From NCBI GenBank assembly GCA_025936045.1, contig JAICUB010000018.1:1-64000 (forward strand): 64,000 nt of DNA, read 5' to 3'. This DNA comes from Polyangiaceae bacterium (lineage in GTDB: Bacteria; Myxococcota_A; Polyangia; Polyangiales; Polyangiaceae). Numbering within the stretch: position 1 is the first letter of the stretch; each line of letters starts with the position of its first letter. A program made the position numbers and the translations under genes. The notes beneath the pieces are model-generated. The model was given only the letters and a program-made list of their open reading frames with translations. It was not told the origin of the DNA and ran no database searches. Of this stretch, positions 45,291 to 54,107 are shown in pieces.

Positions 45291-46921
45291 CAGGCGCGGC
45301 CCTTATCCTGACCTTGCCGGCGACGGCGACGCCGGACGAAGAACGCGAGCGACCCCGAGAAGAGCAGCAGCGTGAGCGCGTGCGAACGCTGCGCGCCGAT
45401 GATCGAGCAGAAGCCGCCGCCGCCTTTGCCGCCGGCGGCTCGGTACGCTTCGTAGAAGTCGGTGACCGGCTCGGGCGTGTTGCAGCTCAGGTTCGAGATG
45501 ACGCCCAGATTGTGATACTTGTCCTCTGCGGCCACGGCGACCGTGTAGCGCGTGTAGTTGTCGAGGTGTGTGGCTTCCGCGTTGGTCGACGTGTTTTGCG
45601 CCGTGCCACAGCCGTAGGACGAGAGGATCGTGTTGCTCACGGTCGCACCGGGCGTGAACGCGCTCGTGTAGCAGTCGCTGTCGTCGTAAGGCTGTTCACC
45701 GTCGTCGGCGCCCGCAGCGCCGGCCGCGCCGAGGATCGCGCCGCCACCCGAGCCCGGCGGAGGATCGCAGAGCAGCTGGTATTGGTAGAGATCCGTGTCG
45801 ACCTGGTCCGCCTGCGACCAGCTCACGACCAGCACGTTCTCGCCGATGCCGGCGCTCACGTCCACGGGCGCCTGCGGCCCGACGAGGTCGTAGTTGAAGG
45901 TCCACACGAGCGTGCCGCCCGCACCCGAGTAGAGCGCGCCGGTCCCGTCGATCAGCATGAAGTAGAGGGTGCGCGCGATGGGCGTCGGCAACGTCGGCGA
46001 GCCGACGCATTCTGACGGGATCGCCCCGTTGTCGGTCGTGCCGCCCGTCCCGCTGCCGCCGGTGCCGCCCGTCCCGCCAACGTCGGTGCCGCCCGTGCCG
46101 CCGGTGCCGCCGCTGGTCGGCATGCCCAGCACGCCGGAGCCCGCGGTCCCGGTGGTGCCCGCACTGCTCGTGTCGCCTGCCGTGCCGCTCGAGCCGGCGC
46201 TGGTCATCTCGCCTGCCGTGCCGCTCGCGCCGCTCATGCCACCGCCGCCAAGCATGCCGGCGCCACCGGCCGTGCCGCTCGCGCCGAGGACCCCGCCCCC
46301 GCCGCTCGTGCCGTCGTCGAGGCCTCCTACGCCGCCCGTCGCAATCGCGAAGGCGATCGAGCCGCCGGAGCTGGAGCGTTGGGAGATGGCGCCGAGATCG
46401 CCCGCAGTACCGCCGGTCCCGCCCGTGAAGGAGGTCGTGCCGCCGGTGCCGCCGGTGCCGCCGGTGCCGCCGGTGCCGCCGGTGCCGCCCGTACCCCCGG
46501 TACCGCCGGTGCCTCCGGTGCCGGTCGCGCTACTTCCAACTCCGGGCGTGAGGAGGTCACGCACGGAGATGTCCATGAAGTGGTCGGCGATGCTCGTCGT
46601 CCCGAGCGGCACGCAGTTGCGCAGCGTTCGCGCGTTCAGGTCGGTGCAATTGGCTCCGAGCCACGCCTCGATCTGGTAGTTCTGGATCGTTGTCGTGATG
46701 CCGCCCGAGTTCAGCGTCAGATTGAACCTGACGAGCGGGTTCTCGATGCAGTCTTCCTGGTTGATCTGGTCGTAGTGGAGCCTCTGATTCGCGTGTTCGT
46801 CGGGCCACACCACGCCGCGCGAGCCAGGCAACAACGCCAAGCTTTGTGCGCCGGCTTCACGCGCTGCGAGCATGAATCCGAACAAGGCGAGCGCCATCGG
46901 GAGCCGCTGGCGGAAAGACAT
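45290..46921 (-). CDS. Gly-Gly-Thr repeat surface protein with C-terminal anchor
   Basis: A 543-residue exported protein from ATG 46921 (signal MALALFGFMLAAREAGAQ). Residues about 30-125 form a folded N-terminal part with paired cysteines (EDCIENP; NCTDLNARTLRNC). Residues about 130-300 are Gly/Thr/Ser-rich, with about ten GGT triplets and GASGTAG units. A fibronectin-like or beta-rich region follows (ENVLVVSWSQADQVDTDLYQ). The C terminus FCSIIGAQRSHALTLLLFSG ends in FFVRRRRRR, a hydrophobic-plus-basic sorting signal like MYXO-CTERM-type tails, with one Cys. It is probably cell-surface exposed. Confidence 0.75.
   Translation of the reverse strand: MSFRQRLPMALALFGFMLAAREAGAQSLALLPGSRGVVWPDEHANQRLHYDQINQEDCIENPLVRFNLTLNSGGITTTIQNYQIEAWLGANCTDLNARTLRNCVPLGTTSIADHFMDISVRDLLTPGVGSSATGTGGTGGTGGTGGTGGTGGTGGTGGTGGTTSFTGGTGGTAGDLGAISQRSSSGGSIAFAIATGGVGGLDDGTSGGGGVLGASGTAGGAGMLGGGGMSGASGTAGEMTSAGSSGTAGDTSSAGTTGTAGSGVLGMPTSGGTGGTGGTDVGGTGGTGGSGTGGTTDNGAIPSECVGSPTLPTPIARTLYFMLIDGTGALYSGAGGTLVWTFNYDLVGPQAPVDVSAGIGENVLVVSWSQADQVDTDLYQYQLLCDPPPGSGGGAILGAAGAAGADDGEQPYDDSDCYTSAFTPGATVSNTILSSYGCGTAQNTSTNAEATHLDNYTRYTVAVAAEDKYHNLGVISNLSCNTPEPVTDFYEAYRAAGGKGGGGFCSIIGAQRSHALTLLLFSGSLAFFVRRRRRRQGQDKGRA
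46437..46517. repeat. 9-bp tandem repeat array inside the GGT protein gene
   Basis: Nine units of GTGCCGCCG run end to end; the first five are perfect and later ones have one or two changes. Read on the minus strand they code for Gly-Gly-Thr. The unit is a multiple of three, so copy-number change would lengthen or shorten the protein without a frameshift. A second, more diverged GGT stretch lies at about 46025-46125. Confidence 0.85.
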
Positions 46922-47070
46922 CGGGTGCCTATTGAGCATAGGGTGTGCCAGCCGGCAAATCGAGCCACTTTCTCGTGGTTTTTGGGCGCGTGCGCGCCGT
47001 TCTGCGCGCCAGCTTGGCGCTCCCCGCGCCGCCCCTGCCAAAGTGACAGGCGGCTGATACGGTTCCCAAG

Positions 47071-48615
47071 GTGACGATCGGAGCGCCGACACCGCCCGGC
47101 AACCCGGGAACCGAGCCGTCCGGCAGACGCCGCTGGCTCGGTCTCGTCATCGTACTGTTCGGCGCCACGCTGATGATCGGAGGCATCGGCGCCGTCTGGC
47201 TCTATGCCCGGCGACTTGCGGCCCACTCGACGACGGGGTCCGCTGCGAGCGCCGCGCCGCCGAGCATGCCGAGCCCGCCGCCGCCCGAGCTCGCGGCGCC
47301 GGAGCCCGAAGAGGACGAGCCGCCGCCGCCGACAGCGAGCGCTCTCGTGCGGCCGAAGCTCCTGCTGCCCGTCGCGATCACACCGTTCCCGGACGACGCC
47401 GCGGCGCCCGTGCCGGTGCTCGGCGGCCATCCGCTCTGGGGCGGCCGTGACGCGTTCGTCACCGTCACCGTCTTCGCCGATCTCGAGAACGCCGAGAGCG
47501 TCGCGCTCTTGCGCGAGATTTTGCCGCTCAAGGCGCAGCTCGGCGCGGAGCTGCGCGTGATGTATCGGAGCCTGCCCGCGAGCGATCACGCCGCTGCAAA
47601 GCTCGCGGCGCGCGCCCTCGCGGAGATCCACGCGACGCGCGGCGAGCAAGCCTTCTGGCACGCTCTGGCGGCCATCGTGCGGCGCGGCGATCCGCTGGGT
47701 CCCGGCCTGCTCGAGCCGGTGCTCGACGAAGCTGGGTTGCCCGGCTACCCCCTGCCGTCGCCGAACGCGCATGCTGAAGCGACGCTCGGCGACGACGCCG
47801 AGCTCGCGACCTTGCTCTACGTGCGTGAAACGCCGACCTCGTTCGTGAACGGCGCGCGCCTGACCGGCTTCGTGCCTCGGGCCGCGCTCGGCGACGTCGT
47901 GGAGCGCGAGCGTCGCGCGGCGTACCTCGCGCTCGCCGCAGGCACACCGCCCGCGGCCGTCTACACCGAACGCACGCGGAAGAACCTGCTCAATCTGGGC
48001 GCCGATCCGCCGGTGCGCGCGTGCGTACCGGACGGTGACTCACCGGCGCTCGGGGCGCCCGGGGCGCTCGTCACGGTCGTCGAATTCTCCGATCTCGAAT
48101 GCGAGCTCTGCCGTCAAGGCGACGCGGCGCTCGCCGCGGTGCGGAAGGCACGCCCGAACGACGTGCGCGTCGTGTGGAAAAACTTCCCGCTGCCGCAGCA
48201 TCACCGCGCGCGTCTCGCGGCCAACGTCGCCTTCGCGGCGCGGCGGCTCGGCGGTGACACGGCGTTCTGGGCGGTCATGCGCGCGCTCGTCGAGCCCGGC
48301 GCGACGCTCGACGAAGAGGGGCTCACGCGCGCGCTCGCTCGCGCCGGACTCGACGCGACCAAGATCCTCGCCGCCGCGCACGACGGCAGCTTCGATGCGA
48401 ACATCGACGCCGACGTGAAGCTCGCCGAGAGCCTCGGCATCAGCGGCGCGCCGACCTACTTCGTCAACGGCGAGAAGGTGGACGGCGCGCTGCCCGAGCC
48501 GGAGCTCCGCGCCCTCGTCGACAAAGAGCTCGCGCTCGGACGCCGCGTGCGCACGCAAGGCGGAGGTTCCGTGAGCGAGCTCGCGTGCGGCGTGCGCGTG
48601 GCCGGCAGGCGCTAG
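47071..48615 (+). CDS. Membrane-anchored tandem DsbA/thioredoxin-like protein
   Basis: A 514-residue protein from GTG 47071. One N-terminal helix (WLGLVIVLFGATLMIGGIGAVWL) anchors it, a Pro-rich linker follows, then two DsbA-like thioredoxin folds. The first (about 115-300) has FADLENAESVALLREILPLK where CxxC is expected, so it is inactive. The second (about 325-500) has EFSDLECELCRQGDAALAAV with CELC and the cis-Pro loop ISGAPTYFVNGEKVDG. The second could oxidise or isomerise periplasmic thiols. No DsbB is nearby. Confidence 0.8.
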   Translation: MTIGAPTPPGNPGTEPSGRRRWLGLVIVLFGATLMIGGIGAVWLYARRLAAHSTTGSAASAAPPSMPSPPPPELAAPEPEEDEPPPPTASALVRPKLLLPVAITPFPDDAAAPVPVLGGHPLWGGRDAFVTVTVFADLENAESVALLREILPLKAQLGAELRVMYRSLPASDHAAAKLAARALAEIHATRGEQAFWHALAAIVRRGDPLGPGLLEPVLDEAGLPGYPLPSPNAHAEATLGDDAELATLLYVRETPTSFVNGARLTGFVPRAALGDVVERERRAAYLALAAGTPPAAVYTERTRKNLLNLGADPPVRACVPDGDSPALGAPGALVTVVEFSDLECELCRQGDAALAAVRKARPNDVRVVWKNFPLPQHHRARLAANVAFAARRLGGDTAFWAVMRALVEPGATLDEEGLTRALARAGLDATKILAAAHDGSFDANIDADVKLAESLGISGAPTYFVNGEKVDGALPEPELRALVDKELALGRRVRTQGGGSVSELACGVRVAGRR

Positions 48616-48641
48616 CCGCGTCCGCGCACGAAGCCGCGCTT

Positions 48642-49517
48642 TCAGTGCTTGGAGGCGAAGCCGCTGACGACGCCGAGATCGAGCCTCGCGACGACGCGAC
48701 CGCCCGTCGTCGCCTGGCCGGAGAAATTCCAGGGCCCCGGCGCGCGCGACATGCGGAGCTCGAGCTCGTCCCCGGCCCACGCGAGCGCGGGCGTGCGGAG
48801 CCTCAGGGCGCTCACGCGAAAGCGCGTCGGCACGAGCCGCGACGTGAGCCGCACGAGCTGCCCGAGCAGCGTCGTGGCCGGCAGGGTCGGAAAGCGGTGA
48901 AAATGTCCGTGGCACGCGCTCGACTCGACGACGAGTCGCGCTCCGGCCGTGTCGCCGTCGTGCGTGCACGAGTCGAACGCCGAGTACGTGGCGTAGGAGC
49001 CGGTGTCGCCGAAAGTCGCGGTGCGCTGCGCCGCGAAGAGCCGCGCGAACAGCGTCTCCTCGACCACGGCGTAGGTGACGCGCAGCCGCGCGACGAGCTC
49101 GCTCTCGAGTCGCGCTTCGACCTGCGCGGCGCCGCCGACCGGGCCTTCCGCCGTCGTGATCGCCGAGTAGGCGACGGGAGTGCCGAACGGCGCAGAGCCG
49201 GTGAAGAAGGTGCCGTCGATGCTGCTCACGAGGTAGTACGAGCGGGCGTCACTCGGCCGTCCGAGCGCGAGACAGCCGGACCCCGTCACCAGCGCATGCC
49301 GCGCGATCTCGGCCACGCTCGCGGTGCCGAGCTCGGCGCCCGGGTCGGTCTCCGTCGCGGCGCGCGCCCGGAGCTCGGCGCCGTCGAACACGCAATGCTC
49401 CAGCGCGAAATAGGGCGCAGCGTCGCCGATACGCGCGAGCACTTTCGCACCGACCGCTGCCCCGTCCCGCCGCCCGAGCGGCTCTCGCGTGGTCGCCCAC
49501 GGCGAGTTCGTTCGCAT
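48642..49517 (-). CDS. Unknown protein, possibly hot-dog fold
   Basis: A 291-residue protein from ATG 49517, preceded by GGAGG. Segments such as GTASVAEIARHALVTGSGCL, SDARSYYLVSSIDGTFF and QVEARLESELVARLRVTYAV resemble hot-dog thioesterase/dehydratase strands and helix, but no active-site motif is certain. There is no signal peptide or membrane segment. It converges on the DsbA-like gene. The family is unassigned. Confidence 0.55.
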   Translation of the reverse strand: MRTNSPWATTREPLGRRDGAAVGAKVLARIGDAAPYFALEHCVFDGAELRARAATETDPGAELGTASVAEIARHALVTGSGCLALGRPSDARSYYLVSSIDGTFFTGSAPFGTPVAYSAITTAEGPVGGAAQVEARLESELVARLRVTYAVVEETLFARLFAAQRTATFGDTGSYATYSAFDSCTHDGDTAGARLVVESSACHGHFHRFPTLPATTLLGQLVRLTSRLVPTRFRVSALRLRTPALAWAGDELELRMSRAPGPWNFSGQATTGGRVVARLDLGVVSGFASKH

Positions 49518-49653
49518 TTTCCTCCGTTTCTTCTCCGGACGCGGTCGCAAGCGAAGGCGTCCATGCCGCCGTTGGGTTTCGAGAACGTCGGGTAGGCACT
49601 CTCTTCTCCTGACCCTCGAGCGCCCTCAATGGTCATTAGTTCGTGTCAGTCGC

Positions 49654-50643
49654 TCACAGGCGAACCTCGACGTGCTGCTGGCGTCGCAGGTTGTCGAGCC
49701 ACGAGCGCCGGGCTTGCGTCATTTTCTCGAGGTAAACGCGCTGCTCGAGCTCGCCGCGTGCCTCCTCGAACGTCGGCAGCGACGTTTCCTCGCGTTCGAT
49801 TAGTTTGAGCACGGCAAAGCCCGTCGGTACGACGACGACGGCCGACGGCTGACCCACTTCGAGTGACTCGACCACGCGACGGAGCTGCGGCGCGAGTTCA
49901 GCGACGTGCGTTGCGGGCAGCACTCCGCCCGTCTCACGCGTCGCCGCATCGTCCGAGTAACGGCGCGCGAGCGCGGCGAAATCCGCGGTCGCGGCCGCCT
50001 TTTGCACCCGTTCCGCGAGCTCGCGGCGGGCCGTCATTTCCGCTGAGCCCGCGCCCGAACGCGTCGCCACGAGCACCCAGGCGACCTTGAACCCGAGCTT
50101 TTCACGCTCCTCGAGCACGAGGTGGCGGTAGGCCGCGTGCACGTCGTCGTCGCTCACGCGGATACGACCTTGGAGCCGCACGTTGATGAGCTTCGTCTGC
50201 AGGAGTTGGCGCCGGAGCTCGTCCCGATAAGCCGCTTCGTCGAGGCCGGTACGTTTGGCCTCGGCGAAGAGCCGGTCGACCGTCACGTTGTTCTGCGCGG
50301 CTACCTTGGCGAGAGCCTCGTCCACCTCGTGCGGCGTGACCGCGACCTTCGCCTGAATCGCCGCGCGCTGCTCGAGCTGTTCGTCCACGAGCTTTTCGAT
50401 CAGTCCCTTGTAGAGCTGCGAGACGGCGGCGGCGCGCTGCGCGCCGTTCGGCACCTGCCCCTGAATCTGCACGAGGAACGGCTGCGCCCGCTCGCGCAGG
50501 TCGCTCAGCAAAATCGCGTGCTCGCCGACGACGGCGACCACGCGCTCGACCACCGTGGCCGAAGCGAACGGGGCCGCGAGCGCGAGCGCCGCGAAAAAGC
50601 CCGCCGTGAGGCCGAGAACACGCCGTATCCCATGCTTTGTCAC
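49654..50643 (-). CDS. SurA-like periplasmic chaperone / parvulin isomerase
   Basis: A 329-residue protein from GTG 50643 (GAGG 8 bases upstream). A signal peptide is visible (VLGLTAGFFAALALAAPFASA). The SurA N domain starts VVERVVAVVGEHAILLSDLR and includes a long helix pair. The parvulin domain is FKVAWVLVATRSGAG to FAALARRYSDDAATRETGGV and TGFAVLKLIEREE. The C-terminal helix packs back on the N domain in this family. Such proteins assist outer-membrane protein folding. It ends the minus-strand envelope operon, two bases after the lipoprotein gene. Confidence 0.88.
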   Translation of the reverse strand: MTKHGIRRVLGLTAGFFAALALAAPFASATVVERVVAVVGEHAILLSDLRERAQPFLVQIQGQVPNGAQRAAAVSQLYKGLIEKLVDEQLEQRAAIQAKVAVTPHEVDEALAKVAAQNNVTVDRLFAEAKRTGLDEAAYRDELRRQLLQTKLINVRLQGRIRVSDDDVHAAYRHLVLEEREKLGFKVAWVLVATRSGAGSAEMTARRELAERVQKAAATADFAALARRYSDDAATRETGGVLPATHVAELAPQLRRVVESLEVGQPSAVVVVPTGFAVLKLIEREETSLPTFEEARGELEQRVYLEKMTQARRSWLDNLRRQQHVEVRL

Positions 50644-50645
50644 GG

Positions 50646-51206
50646 CTACATCCTCATGTGATCGCGGTCGGCCATCGTGACGAAGAAGTTCCGCGGCCAG
50701 TGCCGGTAGTAGCTCGCCTGGAGGATCTGCGTGCCGTCGGTCTTGTCGACGTCTTCGGTCAGCTTGCCAATCACGCGCACGAGCGAGCCGGGAGCGACGC
50801 TCGCCTTGCCGATGTCGTCCTCGGGACGAAGCTTCACCGTCGCGTGCAGCAGGGCGAACTCGTGATCGCTCACGGTGACGCGGCAGGTATCCTCGTCCAT
50901 TTGGTCGCAGAGGTTGCGTGTCGCGAGGGTGCGCACGCTCAGCGTCAAATAAGCCATGCCGCCGGCTGCTTGGCCACGTTGGCGCACCACGCCGAAGACG
51001 CTGACGCGCTGGCCCTTCCACGCGCCGGGCTCGCGCTCCATCATGACCGGGTCGTACTCTTTGGCGCCCTCGGACGCGTCGTCCTCCTGCGAGAGCGGCG
51101 CGTAGACGCGGGCGTAGCCGTAGGGCCCGGCAGAGTGGCAGCCCGCGAGCGCCAAAGCCGCCACGAAGGCGGCGAGGTGCGGGCGAACGAGGCGTGCGGC
51201 CAGCAT
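50646..51206 (-). CDS. Putative lipoprotein with OB-like domain
   Basis: A 186-residue protein from ATG 51206. The signal HLAAFVAALALAGC ends in a lipobox with Cys23. The body contains WKGQRVSVFGVVRQRG, RVTVSDHEFALLHATVKLRP and GSLVRVIGKLTEDVD, typical of an OB-type five-strand barrel. CDQMDEDTCR gives a likely disulfide. The open frame upstream is not used. Function unknown; it sits between the VWA protein and the SurA-like gene. Confidence 0.7.
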   Translation of the reverse strand: MLAARLVRPHLAAFVAALALAGCHSAGPYGYARVYAPLSQEDDASEGAKEYDPVMMEREPGAWKGQRVSVFGVVRQRGQAAGGMAYLTLSVRTLATRNLCDQMDEDTCRVTVSDHEFALLHATVKLRPEDDIGKASVAPGSLVRVIGKLTEDVDKTDGTQILQASYYRHWPRNFFVTMADRDHMRM

Positions 51207-51261
51207 GGCGGTCCCGTTTACCACTTCTGTCGCGGGCGGTCCCACGCCAATGGAACTCGCG

Positions 51262-53205
51262 TCAGCGCGCCCGCCGGTGCGTTCCGACCCGGCGGAAGCG
51301 CAGCAGAACCTCGAGTCCGAGCAGCGCCAGCAGGGCGTAGGCGACCTCGGCCGAGGCATCCAGGAGCTGGCCGCTCGGCGCGCTCGCCGCCACGGTGGCG
51401 CCCGGGGGCGGCGGGGTCGGCTCGAGCGTGATCTCCTCGGGCTCTATGCCGACGGTGCGAATTTCTTCGCCGCGCTCGCTGGTCAGGCGATAGCTGCCAC
51501 GAACGACGGGCGTCGCGATGCGACCGCGGTCCGGCGTTTCGACCAAGCGGAGCGGGCCCTCGGGGCCCGTGACGACGGGGCGGTCGGCGCCGAAGCTCCA
51601 GCTCGTGCCGGCGACGCTCGTCGTGAGGCCGCGCCTACGCCGCGCCGCGTCGAGCCAATGATCGAGCAAGGCGACGAAAGCGGGTCGCAGCGCAAAGTCG
51701 CTCACGCTCACCGAGCTCGGGAGCGTGACCGTCGTCACGAGCCCGCGCCCGAGCTCGCGTTCGACGAGCAGCGGCGCGCCGTCCGTCCACGTCGCGGTGA
51801 CGCGAGCTCCCGTCGTGTGCCCCACGTCGAGGAGAGCGCGACCGGACGGCCTCACGTCGGCGAGGCTCTTCGCCTCCGCGCCGAGCCAACCGAGCGACGC
51901 CACGTCCGCGCCGCGAGCCTTCGACGGTTGCTCCCAGCGCACCGCGCCGAACGCGAAGGGCTCGAGCGTCGCCCCGATGCGGCGCGCCTGCGCGCGCGGC
52001 CCGAGCAGCGCGGCGGTCATCCCGCCGTGCTCGACGAACGTAGTGAGCGCGCCGCGCGCTTCCGGGCCGAGGCCCGCTGGATCGTCGAGCACGACGAGCG
52101 CGTCTGCGGCGAGATCGGAGGCTTGATCGGGCACGACGGTGAGGGGCCTCAGCGTCACGTCGCGTTCGAGCGCGCTGATGACCTGCTCGACGAGCGGCGC
52201 GCCGCCCGTCGCCGCGCCGCTCTCCGTTTCGTCCGCGAGCACGGAGACGCGCATGCCCCGCGTGTCCGGCGCGACGGCCGCGCTGTCGTCCTCCTCGATC
52301 GCGTCCTCGCCGTCGAGACGCAGCTCGAGCGGCGCCGGCGGCGGGGGCGCGCCCGTCGCGGGCAACGTCACGCTCTGCACGCCTGCACGTGGTTCGAGGG
52401 CGAGCTTGGCGAGCGGCTTTTTGCCGGAGACGAGCGCGAGCGTGCGGCCGCGCGCCGCGTCCGCTCCGGTACACGCGAGCGTCGCACTCACGCGCGTGCC
52501 GCGCCGGTCGGCCGCGGCGATGCCGCAATCGGGCAGCTTTTCCGCGAGATCCGGCAGCGGTAGCCACGGCGGGGGATCGCCCGGCGGCGGCGCGGCCGCC
52601 GCGTAGTCGCTCAGCACGACCAAGCGGCGCTGCCGTTCGGCGCCGCTCGCGAAGCTCGAGCGCGCGAGCGCGAGCGCGCTCGAGAGGTCGGTGGCGCGGT
52701 CGCTCGGCGTGAGCGCTTTGAGCGTCCGGCGCGCGAGCGAGAGATCCGTCGTTGCCGCGAGCGCGACGCGCGCGGGCGTGCCGGCGAGTACGATCGAGAT
52801 CGAGTCGCCCGCGCGCGTGGAGTCGAGCAGATGGAGGGCTGCGTCGCGCGCGCGCTCGAAGCGCGAGGACTTGCCGTGCGGCGTCGCTCGCATGCTGAGT
52901 GAGTCGTCGAAGACGAGGGCGACGGCGAGCGAGCCACCCGCGCCGCGCGCGAGTGACAGCCGCGAGCAGCGGACGAGCGGCGTCGCGCCGAGCACGGCCA
53001 GCGTGGCGACGGCGAGCGCACGCAGCGAAAAAAGCGCCCGATCCTCCAACTTTCGCTCGCGACGCGCCGAGGTCTGCGTCGCCTTCACGAGAGCCGCAGG
53101 CGGGAACGGGAGCTCCGCCGCGCGCCCGCGCCGCAAAAAATGTGCGACGAGCGGCAGGACGACGAGCAGAGCGACTGCGAGCGCCGCGCCGACGAGGAAG
53201 CTCAC
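51262..53205 (-). CDS. BatA-like membrane protein with VWA domain
   Basis: A 647-residue protein from GTG 53205, overlapping the DUF58 stop. The N-terminal BatA-type region has two helices (GAALAVALLVVLPLVAHFLR; LFSLRALAVATLAVLGATPL). A VWA domain follows with a MIDAS-like DDSLS (residues 100-104, VALVFDDSLSM). A long extracytoplasmic domain of about 400 residues and a C-terminal helix (VAYALLALLGLEVLLRFRR) complete it. BatA-like proteins usually act with a MoxR ATPase and DUF58 protein; here DUF58 is present but MoxR is not in view. Confidence 0.85.
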   Translation of the reverse strand: MSFLVGAALAVALLVVLPLVAHFLRRGRAAELPFPPAALVKATQTSARRERKLEDRALFSLRALAVATLAVLGATPLVRCSRLSLARGAGGSLAVALVFDDSLSMRATPHGKSSRFERARDAALHLLDSTRAGDSISIVLAGTPARVALAATTDLSLARRTLKALTPSDRATDLSSALALARSSFASGAERQRRLVVLSDYAAAAPPPGDPPPWLPLPDLAEKLPDCGIAAADRRGTRVSATLACTGADAARGRTLALVSGKKPLAKLALEPRAGVQSVTLPATGAPPPPAPLELRLDGEDAIEEDDSAAVAPDTRGMRVSVLADETESGAATGGAPLVEQVISALERDVTLRPLTVVPDQASDLAADALVVLDDPAGLGPEARGALTTFVEHGGMTAALLGPRAQARRIGATLEPFAFGAVRWEQPSKARGADVASLGWLGAEAKSLADVRPSGRALLDVGHTTGARVTATWTDGAPLLVERELGRGLVTTVTLPSSVSVSDFALRPAFVALLDHWLDAARRRRGLTTSVAGTSWSFGADRPVVTGPEGPLRLVETPDRGRIATPVVRGSYRLTSERGEEIRTVGIEPEEITLEPTPPPPGATVAASAPSGQLLDASAEVAYALLALLGLEVLLRFRRVGTHRRAR

Positions 53206-54107
53206 GCGCCCGCCCCCGCGAGGCTCTCGAGGACGCGCCTGACCACGGCCCCCGGCTCCTCGAGCGTCGAGCTCCGGAGAAAGCGGGCGCCACGCGCGAC
53301 GAGGCCGTCGCGCCAGGTCGCCGACAAGCGCGCGAGCGCGGCTTGGTAATCGGCGCGCGAGCGCGGCGCATCGGTGTCGACCACCAGATCCGACTCGAGC
53401 GCCCGCAAGCGCACCGGTCCCGAGAACGGCAGGTCGAGCTCGTCGGGAGCGAGGACCTGCACGGCGACGACGCTGCGACGATACGCCGCGAGTGCGGCGA
53501 TCTCGTCGAGGGCGCCCGGCGGCAAATCCAGAAAATCACTGAAAAACACCGTAATCGAGCCGGCCGGCGAGCTCCGCCCGAGCCGCGTCACGAGGCTCTT
53601 CAGGCGCTCGGGCGCGACGCTCCCGCGAGCCTCGGCCGTTTCGAGGACGTGGACGAGGCGCTCGAACGCCGGCATGCCCGAGCCCCAGGGCAGCGCCGCG
53701 CCGCCACCTTCGCCGAGCCAATCGAGCGAGACGCGATCGCCGCCGCGGAGCGCCACCCAGCCGAGCGCAGCGCCGACGACGGCGGCGAACGCGAGCTTCG
53801 CGCCGGGCGCGCGCGTCCCGCTGAAGCCCATCGAAGCGCTCGCGTCGAACACGAGGCGCACGCTGCGGTCCGTGTCCGTCTCGAACTCGCGCACGACCCG
53901 CACGCCGTGCCGCATGAGCGCGTGCCGATCGAGGAAGCGCAAATCGTCGCCGGGCGAGTACTCGCGGTAACCGGCGAACTCGACGCCGGCGCCGCGGCGC
54001 AGGCTCCGGTGCGGGCCGGCCCAAAGCCCTTCGGCGGCGCCGCGCGCGCGCAACCTCAGCGGCGCGAGAGCACCCCAGTCGAGCGCGCTGTCGAAGCGAT
54101 TGTTCAC
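53202..54107 (-). CDS. DUF58 protein with VWA-like fold
   Basis: A 301-residue soluble protein from GTG 54107, overlapping the LysM stop. The DUF58 motif FAGYREYSPGDDLRFLDRHA is intact, and a VWA-like metal site appears as VFDASASM (Asp88, Ser90, Ser92). SITVFFSDFLDLPPG is the second VWA strand. DUF58 proteins pair with MoxR ATPases as chaperone-like modules. The overlapping stops and starts on both sides place it in the same transcript as the VWA and LysM genes. Confidence 0.9.
   Translation of the reverse strand: MNNRFDSALDWGALAPLRLRARGAAEGLWAGPHRSLRRGAGVEFAGYREYSPGDDLRFLDRHALMRHGVRVVREFETDTDRSVRLVFDASASMGFSGTRAPGAKLAFAAVVGAALGWVALRGGDRVSLDWLGEGGGAALPWGSGMPAFERLVHVLETAEARGSVAPERLKSLVTRLGRSSPAGSITVFFSDFLDLPPGALDEIAALAAYRRSVVAVQVLAPDELDLPFSGPVRLRALESDLVVDTDAPRSRADYQAALARLSATWRDGLVARGARFLRSSTLEEPGAVVRRVLESLAGAGA

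Noticed and set aside
46020..46530. Regular repeats as a CRISPR array
   Set aside because: Units are 9 bases, contiguous, lack unique spacers and code in frame for Gly-Gly-Thr.
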